NCBI GenBank assembly: GCA_024707145.1
Contig: JANQAI010000005.1
Span: 372,001 to 436,000, forward strand
Length of the DNA stretch: 64,000 nt
Reading direction: 5' to 3'
Source: Magnetospirillum sp.
GTDB lineage: Bacteria; Pseudomonadota; Alphaproteobacteria; Rhodospirillales; Magnetospirillaceae
Positions 39,298 to 48,284 of this stretch are shown here, piece after piece. The notes under the pieces were generated by a model, which did no database searches, had not been told where the DNA came from, and saw only the letters and a list, made by a program, of their open reading frames with translations. A program made the position numbers and the translations under genes. How positions within the stretch are numbered: the stretch's first letter is position 1; the number at the start of each line of letters is the position of its first letter.

Positions 39298-41510
39298 GGC
39301 GGCTGTCCCGGCCCGCTTTGCTGGTTTTCCTGGCGGCCATCGCGGTGGCGACCACCGCCTTCGTCATGCTCGGCCGCAGCGGCATCGACGCCCGCCGCCA
39401 TGCCGAGCTGGTGGCGACCTTCGACGCCATGGCCCAGGCCGAGACCAGCCTGGACCGCGACCTGCTGCAGGTGATGGCGGGCCTGTTGCCCCATTACGAT
39501 ACCGTGGTCGCCCACAGCAGCACCCTGCAGGGCCTGTTCGTCCGGCTTGAGGGAGGCGAGGACTGGCCCGAGCTGCCCCATGACGCGCTGGCCAATTACC
39601 GCCGGCTGGTGGAAGCCAAGCTGGCGGCCTCCGAACAGATCAAGGCGGTCGCCGCCTTCGTGCGCAAGGAGGGCAGCTACCTGCCCTTCGCCGTGCAGCG
39701 CTACGTGGAGACGGCCGAGGGCAAGGTCGGGCTGTCGGTGCAGGACGCCATGATCGCGCTGCTGTCCGACGATCCTGAGGATGCCGGCCTGGCCGGGCCG
39801 CTGGCCCGCTTCGCCGCCGCCGCCGACCCGGCCCTGCGCGGCATCGGCCAGCACATGCAGGCGCTGATGGAACAGCGCCAGGCCCTGCACGAGGCCACCG
39901 ACGAGTATTTCGCCATCGACAGCCATGCCGCGCTGGAGCACGCGCGTGAACAGTACATGGCCGCCTTCGGCCTGCGCCAGGACCGCCTCGCCACCCTGAC
40001 GCGCGGGCTGCAGGTGCTGACGGTGGCGCTGTTCGTCGGGCTGGGCCTGACCATCTCGCGCCTGGGCCGCGCCCACGAGCGGGCCGAATTGGCCCATGGC
40101 CAGCTGGTGGACGCGGTGGACAGCCTGCAGGAGGCCTTCGCTCTGTTCGACCACGGCCGCCGTCTGGTGCTGTGCAACGCCCGCTACGACTCGCTGTTTC
40201 CCGGCCATGGCCGCATCGACGGCTTCCGCAACCTTCTGGCGGTGCTGCGGGCCCATGCGGTGGAGGGCAACGTTGCCGCCGATCAGGGCTCGGCCATGGA
40301 GATGCTGGTGGCCAACCCGGCCGACGGCCGCACCCACCTGTTCCGCAGCCATCCCACCTCGGATCACGGCAGCGTCTGCCTGTTCACCGATTTGACCGAG
40401 CACCGCCGGGTCGAGGCGCAGATCCGCAAGCTGACGGCGGCGGTGGAGCAGAGCCCGGTGGCCATCGTCATCACCGACGCCGATTCATGCATGGAATACG
40501 TCAATCCCCGCTTCCTCGAACTGACCGGCTACGGCATGGACGAGGTGATCGGCCAGACCCCGCGCCTGCTGAAATCGGGCGAGGTTCGGGCCTCGGTCTA
40601 CGAGGAGATGTGGAAGACCATCTCGGCCGGGCTGACCTGGCGGGGCGAGCTGATCAACCGCAAGAAGAACGGCGAGCTGTTCTGGGAGAGCACAACCATC
40701 TCGCCCATCCGCGACGCCACCGGCCGCATCACCAACTACGTGGCGCTGAAAGAGGACATCACCCAGCACAAGCGCAATGTGGATCTGCTGATCGACGCCA
40801 ACGCCGACATCGAGCGCATGCTGTTCGCCGCCTCGCACGATCTGCAGGAACCGGTGCGGCTGATGCAGACCTATTGCCAGAAGCTGACCCGGCAATTGCC
40901 CGGCGATGCCGGCGCCGACGCCCGCGAGAGCATGGGCTTCATCGTCGAGGCGGCGCGCCAGTTGGGCCACCTGATCTCGGGCCTGACCACCTACAGCCGC
41001 AGCGGCCGGCCCACCGATGCCTTCGGGCCGGTGGACTGCGCCGCCGTGGTCAATCGCGCCTTGGCCGAGTGCCTGGCCCTGGCCGAGCAGCAGAATCCCC
41101 ATGTGCGGATGGGGCCGCTGCCGGTGGTACAGGGCGATCCGGTGTTGCTGGTCATGCTGTTCGAGAATCTGATCGGCAACGCGCTGAAGTTCCGTCACCC
41201 CGCGCGCTCGCCCGAGATCGTGGTCACCGCCGAGCACGATGGCGCCGGCTGGCGCATCGACGTGGCCGACAACGGCATCGGCATCGAGGCGCAGTACCTG
41301 CCCACCATCACCCAGCCGTTCTCGCGACTCTATCCGCGCGCGACCCATCCGGGCGCCGGCCTGGGGCTGGCCTCGTGCCTGAAGATCGCCAAGGTCCATG
41401 GCGGCCGGCTGTGGCTGGATTCCGTCCCCAATGCCGGCACCACCGTCCATGTCTGGCTGCCGGCGGGCGCGCGGGTGGAAGAGGATCGGACCGCTGTCGC
41501 GGTCGATTAG
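39294..41510 (+). CDS. Membrane sensor histidine kinase with DAHL-like periplasmic domain and PAS domains
   Basis: This 738-residue kinase has an N-terminal helix (ALLVFLAAIAVATTAFVMLG), a periplasmic helical domain of about 230 residues resembling DAHL (double all-helical ligand-binding) domains (TSLDRDLLQVMAGLLPHYDT), a second helix (LTVALFVGLGLTIS), two PAS regions (the second with ITDADSCMEYVNPRFLELTG), a HisKA domain with phospho-acceptor in AASHDLQEPVRLMQTYCQKL, and a HATPase (LFENLIGNALKFRHPA, VADNGIGIEAQYL, GAGLGLASCLKI). No response regulator is nearby. Translational coupling to the peroxidase gene suggests it senses peroxide stress or the peroxidase itself. Confidence 0.9.
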   Translation: MRRLSRPALLVFLAAIAVATTAFVMLGRSGIDARRHAELVATFDAMAQAETSLDRDLLQVMAGLLPHYDTVVAHSSTLQGLFVRLEGGEDWPELPHDALANYRRLVEAKLAASEQIKAVAAFVRKEGSYLPFAVQRYVETAEGKVGLSVQDAMIALLSDDPEDAGLAGPLARFAAAADPALRGIGQHMQALMEQRQALHEATDEYFAIDSHAALEHAREQYMAAFGLRQDRLATLTRGLQVLTVALFVGLGLTISRLGRAHERAELAHGQLVDAVDSLQEAFALFDHGRRLVLCNARYDSLFPGHGRIDGFRNLLAVLRAHAVEGNVAADQGSAMEMLVANPADGRTHLFRSHPTSDHGSVCLFTDLTEHRRVEAQIRKLTAAVEQSPVAIVITDADSCMEYVNPRFLELTGYGMDEVIGQTPRLLKSGEVRASVYEEMWKTISAGLTWRGELINRKKNGELFWESTTISPIRDATGRITNYVALKEDITQHKRNVDLLIDANADIERMLFAASHDLQEPVRLMQTYCQKLTRQLPGDAGADARESMGFIVEAARQLGHLISGLTTYSRSGRPTDAFGPVDCAAVVNRALAECLALAEQQNPHVRMGPLPVVQGDPVLLVMLFENLIGNALKFRHPARSPEIVVTAEHDGAGWRIDVADNGIGIEAQYLPTITQPFSRLYPRATHPGAGLGLASCLKIAKVHGGRLWLDSVPNAGTTVHVWLPAGARVEEDRTAVAVD

Positions 41511-41523
41511 GGACGGTCCTCGC

Positions 41524-41961
41524 CTAGGAAGACAGAACAAGATAAATAAAGTATGGCCCGTAGGAACGGAAATTGCCGTTTCCGCCTGGGTTGGTGTTCC
41601 ATGAGGATTCGAATTGGGCCCGGGAATGTCCGAAATGAGCGACAATCTCTCGTTCGCAACGGGTCGCGTATTCCAGGCTCATGGTGCGGTAGATTACCAC
41701 CATTTTATCCCATTCCTTCCGGTAACGCTCTTTCCAGCGACGTTCCGGATTGCTCGTCACACCAACCATGACGTGGCTGTGCCTGCCATTTCGAAGGTAC
41801 TGGCCAACGGTGCGGTGAAGGCTTTTCATTTTGGGGGCGAGATGCCCTGACCATTCGTTCCAAATCACCGTCATTTCACGCCTCACACTTTCCGGTTCAA
41901 GATGGACCGCCATATGCCTGTGAAGCATGGTATGATTGAAACGAATAGTTGTATACGGCAT
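41524..41961 (-). CDS. GIY-YIG-like nuclease-fold protein
   Basis: This 145-residue protein of moderate GC starts at the ATG at 41959-41961, preceded by GGGGAGGAAACCAGAGT, a good ribosome binding site. The N-terminal 50 residues are His-rich and unassigned. The core HVMVGVTSNPERRWKERY, then EWDKMVVIYRTMSLEYATRC, the catalytic-type Glu in CEREIVAHFG and NTNPGGNGNFRSY matches the order of GIY-YIG motifs (Y/V-GxT-R, E, N). The first GIY/YIG tripeptide itself is degenerate, so nuclease activity is uncertain. It is convergent with the kinase gene. Confidence 0.68.
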   Translation of the reverse strand: MPYTTIRFNHTMLHRHMAVHLEPESVRREMTVIWNEWSGHLAPKMKSLHRTVGQYLRNGRHSHVMVGVTSNPERRWKERYRKEWDKMVVIYRTMSLEYATRCEREIVAHFGHSRAQFESSWNTNPGGNGNFRSYGPYFIYLVLSS

Positions 41962-42155
41962 ACTCTGGTTTCCTCCCCCGACGGCGACGGGCTTGGGGCG
42001 GCTCTGAAATGGAGAGGGGGCCACCTCGTCTCCATGCTCGCGTTTTCGTTGCCACAGGACGGCAGGCGCGAAAGTGGGGGCGAGAAGCAAGCCATAAACG
42101 ACAAAACCCCGCACGCTGGCGGGGCTGTGGTCGTCGAGAATAACTCTAAGAAAAA

Positions 42156-42232
42156 TGGCGCGCCCGGAAGGACTCGAACCTCCAGCCCCCAGATTCGTAG
42201 TCTGGTGCTCTATCCAATTGAGCTACGGGCGC
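42156..42232 (-). tRNA. tRNA-Arg (anticodon ACG)
   Basis: The leftward 77-base tRNA starts GCGCCCGTAGCTCAATTGGA and ends with encoded CCA. The anticodon stem CCAGA/TCTGG encloses loop CTACGAA, so the anticodon is ACG (read as ICG after editing). The T-arm is GGAGG-TTCGAGT-CCTTC, with one G-U/near pair, and the acceptor stem GCGCCCG pairs with CGGGCGC. TTTTTC follows the CCA and probably terminates it. Confidence 0.96.
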
Positions 42233-42500
42233 CTTGTTCGCCGGCCGTTGCCGTCCAGCGAGGGTGCGGACCATACACAAACCGGATGGGGGACGCAAGC
42301 ACTGATTCGCAGGGCCGAAAATCTGCTGCTTCGGCCAATACTTCCGGCAGCCGTACCTGCAAATCCGGCTTGTGGCCCCCTACCGGTTTGCGTAAAATCC
42401 CCGACGATTGCGGGGGGCAAGTCATTTTCCCACACAAAGCTGAGTTTTGCTGTCCCGGCGGGTTCATCCCAATTGGCGAACTAAAAGGTAAGCTGTCCCA

Positions 42501-43604
42501 ATGGCCCTGAAGACGACCCATGCCGCGGCTCTGTGCGCGGTCCTCCTGGCAGGCGGATGCTCGTTCGCCGAGGAATCGCTGTTTCCGGCTTCCGGTACCG
42601 TGCAGGCGACGACGGCCTCGACCGCTCCGCCGGCCCTGGGCAGCTCCAATTTCGACCCGCCCGGCGTGACCAACGGCGCCGCCACCGGCACCTATGTGGG
42701 CCAGAAGGTCAGCGCGTTGCGCGGCGACCTGCAGCAGCTGCAGGGCATGCTGTCGCAGCATAACCAGGGCCTGCAGGCCATCCGCAACGACACCGTCCAG
42801 GATTCGCAGCGCTATCACGGCACCGTCGCCGCCATCAACGCGCGCCTGCAGGTGGGGACCACCCCGGGCAACCCGATCCTGAACCAGCAGTGGAACGCCG
42901 CCCAGGGCGAGCTGGACCGCATCAACGAGGACGTCCTCAAGATGACCCGGCTGGCCAACGAGGTCACCTCGTCCTCGGCGCTGTCGGCCTATCTGCTGGA
43001 ATCCGTGCGCGCCGCCCGCCAGCTGTCGGGCGCGGTGGACGAGGACCATCGCCAGCTGCGCATCCTCGAGGACGAGACCAATCGCACCACCGTGCTGATC
43101 GAGCGCCTGCTGACCGAGCTGTCCGACGACATCAACCGCCAGCAGAATTACGTCGCCAACGAGCGCAGCAACCTGAACACCCTGGCGCTGGCCATCAAGA
43201 ACGGCCAGCTCTACGGCGGTTCTTTCGCCAGCCGGCCGGGCAGCTCCATCGCCGCCGCCTCCTTCGATGCTCCGGTGGCGGCCCCGCGCTCCGCCGTCAG
43301 CGCCGACGCGCCCCTGGTGACCATCCGCTTCGACAAGCCCAACGTGAACTACGAAGGCGCGCTGTACGCCGCCGTCAAGGGCGCCCTGGACCGCCGTCCC
43401 GGCGCCTCGTTCGACGTGGTGGCGGTGTCGCCCGCCGGCTCGACCCCCGGCAGCCAGGCCCTCGGCGCCACCGCCGTGCGCCGCAATGCCGAATCGGTGG
43501 TGCGCTCGCTCACCAACATGGGCCTGCCCACCAACCGCATCCGCGTCAGCCAGAACACCAGCGCCGCCGCCCAGACCGGCGAAGTCCAGGTGTTCGTGCG
43601 CTAA
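42501..43604 (+). CDS. Lipoprotein with coiled-coil core and OmpA-like C-terminal domain
   Basis: This 367-residue protein has a lipoprotein signal (ALCAVLLAGGCSFAEE; Cys at 20). Residues from about 65 to 230 are predicted long helices (LRGDLQQLQGMLSQHNQGLQ, LLTELSDDINRQQNYVANER), probably a coiled coil. The C-terminal 110 residues (VTIRFDKPNVNYEGALYAAV, DVVAVSP, RRNAESVVRSLTNMGLPTNR) follow the OmpA-like/MotB peptidoglycan-binding fold order, with NAESVVRSL-x-x-x-G as the signature helix. It may link outer membrane and cell wall. Monocistronic, with a strong terminator after it. Confidence 0.85.
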   Translation: MALKTTHAAALCAVLLAGGCSFAEESLFPASGTVQATTASTAPPALGSSNFDPPGVTNGAATGTYVGQKVSALRGDLQQLQGMLSQHNQGLQAIRNDTVQDSQRYHGTVAAINARLQVGTTPGNPILNQQWNAAQGELDRINEDVLKMTRLANEVTSSSALSAYLLESVRAARQLSGAVDEDHRQLRILEDETNRTTVLIERLLTELSDDINRQQNYVANERSNLNTLALAIKNGQLYGGSFASRPGSSIAAASFDAPVAAPRSAVSADAPLVTIRFDKPNVNYEGALYAAVKGALDRRPGASFDVVAVSPAGSTPGSQALGATAVRRNAESVVRSLTNMGLPTNRIRVSQNTSAAAQTGEVQVFVR

Positions 43605-43627
43605 GCCGGGAACGGCTTCGACAAGGA

Positions 43628-43666
43628 AATCCCCCGGAGGGCTGGGCCCTCCGGGGGATTTTGTTT
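43628..43666 (+). terminator. Rho-independent terminator (bidirectional)
   Basis: AATCCCCCGGAGGG, loop CTGGG, CCCTCCGGGGGATT, then TTGTTT. The reverse strand also reads a stem followed by TTTCCTTGT, so it can end transcripts from both convergent genes. Confidence 0.85.
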
Positions 43667-43692
43667 GGCGGTATGTCCGCTGCTCCCTTTAT

Positions 43693-44868
43693 TTATTTCT
43701 CCCGGCTGATTTTCCATACCGTGCGGCCGGCATCGTCGGCCACGTAGAGGGCGCCGTCGGGCGTGGCGGCGATGCCCACCGGGCGGCCCCACACCGTGCC
43801 GGGCGATACGGTGAAGCCGGTGGCGAAGGCCTCGTAGCCGCCCTGCGGCTTGCCGTCCTTAAACGGCACCCGGGCGACGAAATAGCCGATGGGGGTCGAA
43901 CGGTTCCACGAACCGTGCAGGCCCACATAGGCGTCGCCGTCCAGGAAGGCCAGCCCCAGCGGCGCCGAGTGCGAGCGGAACAGCAGGTCCGGCACGCGCG
44001 TGCGCTTCACCCGTTCCGGCGCCTTCTCGGCGAAGCCCGGCTGCGGATGGTGGCCGATATAGGCATAGGGCCAACCGTAGAAGGCGTCGCGCCCCACCTG
44101 GGTCAGGTAGTCGGGCACGAGCTCGTCGCCCTGGCCGTCGCGCTCGTTGACCACCGCCCACAATTCCTCGGTTCCCGGGCGGAAGGCCATGCCCACGGGA
44201 TTGCGCAGCCCGGCGGCGAAGGTGCGCTGGCCGCCGCCGTCCAGCGCGAATTCCTGCACGGTGGCGCGCGGTTCCTCCTCCTCGGCCAGGTTGGAACGGC
44301 TGCCGATGCCCACATAGAAATGCCGGCCGTCGGGGGCGATGGCCAGCGAGCGGGTACTGTGGCCGCGGTCATCGCCCAGCGCCCCGGTCTCGGTCACCGG
44401 GTCGCGCCGCTCCACCCGGCCCACCCCCGGGCTCCACGGCAGCCGCCAGACCCGGCGGGTGTCGGCCACCCACACGGCGTCGCCGTGGAAGGCCAGGCCG
44501 AAGGGTTCGGCGAAGCCCTCGGCGAAGGTGGAGCGGGACTCGGCCTGGCCGTCGCCGTCCTTGTCCACCAGCCGGGTCAGCTTGTCGGCCCGCTGCTCGG
44601 CCACCAGCAGCGAGCCGTCGGGCAGCACCAACAGATTGCGCGGATGATCCAGCCGTTCGGCGAACAGGGTGGCGCGCCAGCCCGCCGGCACCTTCAGCGT
44701 CGCACCCTTGGGCCGGGGCACCACGTCGGCCGGATTGGCCTTGGACGGGGTCGCCTTGGGGGGCGGCAGGGCATTCAAATCGACAAAGAAACGATCCCCC
44801 GGCTTGGGGTCGGCGCCCCAGGCGGGCGGGGCGAACAGCACCAGTGCGGCGACCAGGAAGCGCTTCAT
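43693..44868 (-). CDS. PQQ-dependent sugar dehydrogenase-like protein (Gdh/sorbosone dehydrogenase family)
   Basis: This 391-residue exported protein has a signal peptide (MKRFLVAALVLFAPPAWGAD). It is a six-bladed beta propeller of the soluble glucose/sorbosone dehydrogenase (YliI-like) family. Typical motifs are LDHPRNLLVLPDGSLLVAEQ, GFAEPFGLAFHGDAVWVADT, AAGLRNPVGMAFRPGTEELW and HGSWNRSTPIGYFV. The family oxidises sugars with PQQ or serves as a non-catalytic propeller; PQQ use is inferred from the family. The ATG at 44866-44868 is chosen because upstream residues come from a repeat. Confidence 0.85.
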   Translation of the reverse strand: MKRFLVAALVLFAPPAWGADPKPGDRFFVDLNALPPPKATPSKANPADVVPRPKGATLKVPAGWRATLFAERLDHPRNLLVLPDGSLLVAEQRADKLTRLVDKDGDGQAESRSTFAEGFAEPFGLAFHGDAVWVADTRRVWRLPWSPGVGRVERRDPVTETGALGDDRGHSTRSLAIAPDGRHFYVGIGSRSNLAEEEEPRATVQEFALDGGGQRTFAAGLRNPVGMAFRPGTEELWAVVNERDGQGDELVPDYLTQVGRDAFYGWPYAYIGHHPQPGFAEKAPERVKRTRVPDLLFRSHSAPLGLAFLDGDAYVGLHGSWNRSTPIGYFVARVPFKDGKPQGGYEAFATGFTVSPGTVWGRPVGIAATPDGALYVADDAGRTVWKISREK

Positions 44869-44897
44869 CGTGACACCTCGGGAGCTGATGCCGGTCA

Positions 44898-44997
44898 TTT
44901 CACCACCAAGACACCAAGACACCAAGCTGGCCGTCGGGTGGTACCGCCGCTGCCCGCCGGCACACTCTCTTGGTGCCTTGGTGTCTTGGTGGTGAAA
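44898..44997. repeat. 'CACCAAGACACCAAG' inverted repeat, copy 1
   Basis: TTTCACCACCAAGACACCAA on the left and TTGGTGTCTTGGTGGTGAAA on the right are near-perfect reverse complements of about 35 bases, separated by a GC-rich 42-base centre. The sequence between differs from that at 48177-48274, while the arms are the same. Confidence 0.88.
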
Positions 44998-45000
44998 TCA

Positions 45001-45026
45001 AAAAGGCCCTCCCGGAGGAGGGCCTT
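45001..45026 (-). terminator. Rho-independent terminator of grpE
   Basis: Read leftward: AAGGCCCTCC, loop TCCG, GGAGGGCCTT, then TTTGA. It ends four bases before the grpE stop codon region. Confidence 0.85.
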
Positions 45027-45030
45027 GATC

Positions 45031-45625
45031 TCAGGCGCTGGTGTCCACCTGCTCGCCGGGCGGGACCTTGGGGCCGCCCTTGGAGACGCCCACCAGGGCC
45101 GGGCGCAGCAGGCGGTCGTGGATCTGATAGCCCTGCTGCATCACCACCACCACGGTGCCTTCCGGCTGGGTGGTGTCCTCCACCTCCATCATGGCCTGGT
45201 GCAGGTTGGGATCGAAGCGGGTGCCCTGGGCCGGCACCATGCGGATGCCGTAGCGCTCGAAGGTGGACAGCAGTTCGCGCTCGGTCATCTCCACGCCCAC
45301 GGTCAGCGTGTTGGCGGTTTCGTTGCCCTCGCGCGCGGCGGGGGGCACCGAATCCAGGGCGCGGCGCAGGTTGTCCGCCACCGACAGCACGTCCTTGGCG
45401 ATCTGGGCGACGGCGTACTTGCCGCGGTCCTCGGCCTGCTGCTCCAGCCGGCGGCGCACGTTCTCGGTCTCGGCCTTGGCGTACAGCACCTCGTTCTTCA
45501 GCGTGGCGACCTCGGCCTCCAGGCTCGGCAATGCGACCGGCGGCGGCCGGGTCGGCGGCGGCCATCGCCGGGGCTTCGGCGGCCGGGGCTTCGGGCGTCT
45601 GCTCGTTCTGGGGATCCTGGCTCAT
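45031..45625 (-). CDS. grpE: Nucleotide exchange factor GrpE (one apparent frameshift)
   Basis: The corrected protein has about 197 residues and releases ADP from DnaK. The N-terminal 35 residues are acidic/Ala-rich. A long helix follows (LKNEVLYAKAETENVRRRLE), then the four-helix bundle (DVLSVADNLRRALDSVP) and the beta domain (FDPNLHQAMMEVED, GTVVVVMQQGYQIHDRLLRP). The frame breaks at 45520-45526, where GAGCCTG replaces GAGCTG; correction gives GRIAELEAEVATLKNEV. It follows hrcA by 24 bases, so the two are an operon, apart from dnaK-dnaJ. Confidence 0.94.
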
Positions 45626-45649
45626 GTCTTCTCTTTCTTGTGCTTGGTG

Positions 45650-46719
45650 TTAACCGATCAGGCGTCCGACCACCTTGGCGGTGTAGTCGACCATGGGAAT
45701 GATGCGGGCGAAATTCAGCCGCTGCGGGCCGATCACGCCGATGGCGCCGATGATCTGTTCGCGCGAGTCCCGGTAGGGCGCGACGATCATGGAGCAGCCG
45801 GTGACGCCGAACAGCTCGTTCTCGGCGCCGATGAAGATCTGCACGCCCTCGGCGGTGCTGGTCAGCTCCAGCAGGCGCAGGAACTGCTCCGAGGTTTCCA
45901 GGGCGTCGAACAGGGTGCGGATGCGCTCCAGGTCCTCGACGGCGGTGACGTCCTCCAGCAGGTGCGACTGGCCGCGCACGATCAGCGCGCTGCGGTTGCC
46001 GTCGCCCGACCAGGTGGCCAGCCCCGCCTCGACAACCCGTTTCGTCAGCGAATCGAGCTGGTGGCGCTGCTGTTCCAGTTCGGCCAGCACCACGTCGCGC
46101 ACGTCGTCCAGGGTGCGCCCGGCCAGGCGGTGGTTGAGGAAATTGGTGGCCTCCACCAGGGCCGAGGGCTCGACGCCGTCGGGCAGGTCGAGGATGCGGT
46201 TCTCCACCATGCCGTCCTCGGTGACCAGCACCACCAGGGCGCGGCCGCGCCCCAGCCAGACGAATTCCAGGTGCTTCAGGCTGGGCTGCATGCGTGGCGC
46301 CATCACCATGCCGGCGCAGCGCGACAGCCCGGACAGGGTGCCGATGGCCTCGGACAGCACCTGCTCGACGCTCTTGCCCTGGGCGCGGCACTGGGCGTCG
46401 ATGGTGGTGCGCTCGTCGTCGGGCAGCCCGCCCACCTCCAGCAGGCCGTTGACGAACAGCCGCATGCCTTGGGGGTGGGCAGCCGTCCGGCCGAGGTGTG
46501 GGGGGCGTAGAGCAGGCCCAGGTCTTCCAGGTCGGCCATGACGTTGCGGATGGTGGCGGGCGACAGGTGGACGGGGATGCGCCGCGACAGCGTGCGCGAG
46601 CCCACGGGTTCGCCCGTCTGCACGTATTCCTCGACGATGTGTCGAAAAATCTCGCGCGAACGCTCGTTCAGCTCGGTGATCACGGGACTGCGTCCGCGCA
46701 GCATTGCCTTGGTTTCCAA
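45650..46719 (-). CDS. hrcA: Heat-inducible transcription repressor HrcA (one apparent frameshift)
   Basis: The corrected protein has about 356 residues. HrcA represses class I heat-shock genes through CIRCE sites. The winged-helix domain contains [20 protein letters not shown] and [20 protein letters not shown]. The frame breaks at 46471-46475, where five G (coding C) should be six; correction gives [17 protein letters not shown]. The GAF-like and C-terminal domains ([59 protein letters not shown]) are intact. No CIRCE element is seen in the window; its targets (probably groESL) are elsewhere. Confidence 0.94.
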
Positions 46720-46737
46720 CCGGTTCCGCCGCGACGG

Positions 46738-46766
46738 AATCTAGTGAGCGGGAGGGGGGCCGTCAA
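46738..46766 (-). promoter_or_regulatory. Candidate sigma-70 promoter of hrcA-grpE
   Basis: Leftward TTGACG, 17 bases, TAGATT, ending about 20 bases before the hrcA ATG. A short leader is therefore expected. The rph gene is divergent and would need its own promoter in the remaining 90 bases. Confidence 0.5.
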
Positions 46767-46859
46767 CTTTAGGGAAGGCCGGGGCTGAAGGGTGGACGGG
46801 GGGCGCGGGAAGGGCTAGGGTTCCGGCCAATTCCACCACCATGCGAGACTTCCGCCGTC

Positions 46860-47579
46860 ATGAGACCTTCCGGCCGCGCCTTCGACCAGCTTCGCCCCAT
46901 TTCCCTCGAGCCCGGCTTCGCCAAATACGCCGAGGGCTCGTGCCTGGCGCGGTTCGGCGACACCCACGTGCTGTGCACCGCCTCGGTGGAAGAGAAGGTG
47001 CCGTCCTTCCTGCGCAACTCGGGCAAGGGCTGGGTCACCGCCGAATACGGCATGCTGCCGCGCTCGACCCATTCGCGCACGGATCGTGAAGCCGCGAAGG
47101 GCAAGCAGTCCGGCCGCACCCAGGAGATCCAGCGCCTGATCGGGCGATCCTTGCGCGCCGTCACCGACCTGACCGCCATGGGCGAGATGCAGGTCAAGAT
47201 CGACTGCGACGTGCTGCAGGCCGACGGCGGCACCCGCACCGCCTCCATCACCGGCGCCTATGTGGCCCTGCACCTGGCCTTCCAGAAGCTGGTGGCGGCC
47301 GGCAAGCTGGCCGCCGTGCCGCTGATCGACCAGCTGGCCGCGATCTCCTGCGGCATCTACGAGGGCCACGCGGTGCTGGACCTGGACTATGCCGAGGATT
47401 CCTCGGCCCAGGCCGATTCCAACTTCGTGCTGACCGGTTCGGGCGGCATCGTCGAGGTGCAGGGCACCGCCGAGGAGCGCCCGTTCAGCCGCGACCAGTT
47501 CCAGACCCTGCTGCAGCTGGCGGAAAAGGGCGTGGCCGAGCTGGTGGCGGAGCAGAAGAAGGCGCTGGGGCTGGCATGA
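46860..47579 (+). CDS. rph: Ribonuclease PH
   Basis: This 239-residue phosphorolytic 3' exonuclease trims tRNA precursors. It starts [20 protein letters not shown] and shows the family motifs [35 protein letters not shown] and the RNase PH signature [20 protein letters not shown] (about residues 115-134). Length matches E. coli RNase PH (238). Its stop overlaps the rdgB ATG (ATGA), a conserved rph-rdgB pairing, and hemW follows. Confidence 0.96.
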   Translation: MRPSGRAFDQLRPISLEPGFAKYAEGSCLARFGDTHVLCTASVEEKVPSFLRNSGKGWVTAEYGMLPRSTHSRTDREAAKGKQSGRTQEIQRLIGRSLRAVTDLTAMGEMQVKIDCDVLQADGGTRTASITGAYVALHLAFQKLVAAGKLAAVPLIDQLAAISCGIYEGHAVLDLDYAEDSSAQADSNFVLTGSGGIVEVQGTAEERPFSRDQFQTLLQLAEKGVAELVAEQKKALGLA

Positions 47580-48172
47580 GCCGTCATTTCCGCCAATCCC
47601 GGCTGGTCATCGCCAGCCACAATGCCGGCAAGGTGCGCGAGATCGGCGAGCTGCTGGCGCCCTTCGGCGTCGAGGTGGTGTCGGCCGGCGCCCTTGGCCT
47701 GCCCGAGCCGGAAGAGACCGGCGCCACCTTCGTTGCGAATGCGGAACTGAAGGCCCATGCCGCCGCCAAGGCCGCCAACCTGCCGGCGCTGGCCGATGAT
47801 TCGGGGCTGGCGGTGGACGGCCTGGGCGGCGATCCCGGCATCTATTCCGCCCGCTGGGCCGGGCCTGCCAAGGACTTCGCCGCCGCCATGGCCCTGGTCA
47901 ACGACAAGCTGGGCGCCAGCCCGGACCGCGCCGCCCGCTTCGTCTGCGCCCTGGCGCTGGCTTGGCCCGACGGCCATTGCGAGACCTTCGAGGGCGTGGT
48001 GGACGGCGATCTGGTGTGGCCGCCGCGCGGGTCGGCCGGCTTCGGCTACGATCCCATGTTCCAGCCCCGGGGCCACGCCATCACCTTCGGCGAGATGGAC
48101 CCAGGCAAGAAGCACGAGATCAGCCACCGCGCCGACGCCTTCCGCAAGCTGGTGGCGGCCTGCTTCAAGTAA
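47576..48172 (+). CDS. rdgB: dITP/XTP pyrophosphatase RdgB (HAM1)
   Basis: This 198-residue enzyme removes deaminated purine nucleotides (dITP, XTP) from the pool. Family motifs: [18 protein letters not shown] at the start, [40 protein letters not shown] with the catalytic acidic residues, and [15 protein letters not shown] then [18 protein letters not shown] near the end. It is translationally coupled to rph. A CACCAAG repeat follows within five bases. Confidence 0.96.
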   Translation: MSRHFRQSRLVIASHNAGKVREIGELLAPFGVEVVSAGALGLPEPEETGATFVANAELKAHAAAKAANLPALADDSGLAVDGLGGDPGIYSARWAGPAKDFAAAMALVNDKLGASPDRAARFVCALALAWPDGHCETFEGVVDGDLVWPPRGSAGFGYDPMFQPRGHAITFGEMDPGKKHEISHRADAFRKLVAACFK

Positions 48173-48176
48173 GGAT

Positions 48177-48274
48177 TTCACCACCAAGACACCAAGGCAC
48201 CAAGAGGTCGAATGCGTGGCACCCATGGTGCTTTCCGTGAGCTATCTTGGTGCCTTGGTGTCTTGGTGGTGAAT
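48177..48274. repeat. 'CACCAAGACACCAAG' inverted repeat, copy 2
   Basis: TTCACCACCAAGACACCAAG and CTTGGTGCCTTGGTGTCTTG (then GTGGTGAA) pair over about 30 bases around a 38-base unrelated centre. It lies between rdgB and hemW, inside an otherwise compact gene run, and ends 10 bases before the hemW start. Confidence 0.88.
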
Positions 48275-48284
48275 CGACCTCCTC

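Noticed and set aside
44900..44925. Longer start for the PQQ-type dehydrogenase at 44925
   Set aside because: The added residues come from the CACCAAG repeat, and a normal signal peptide starts at 44868.
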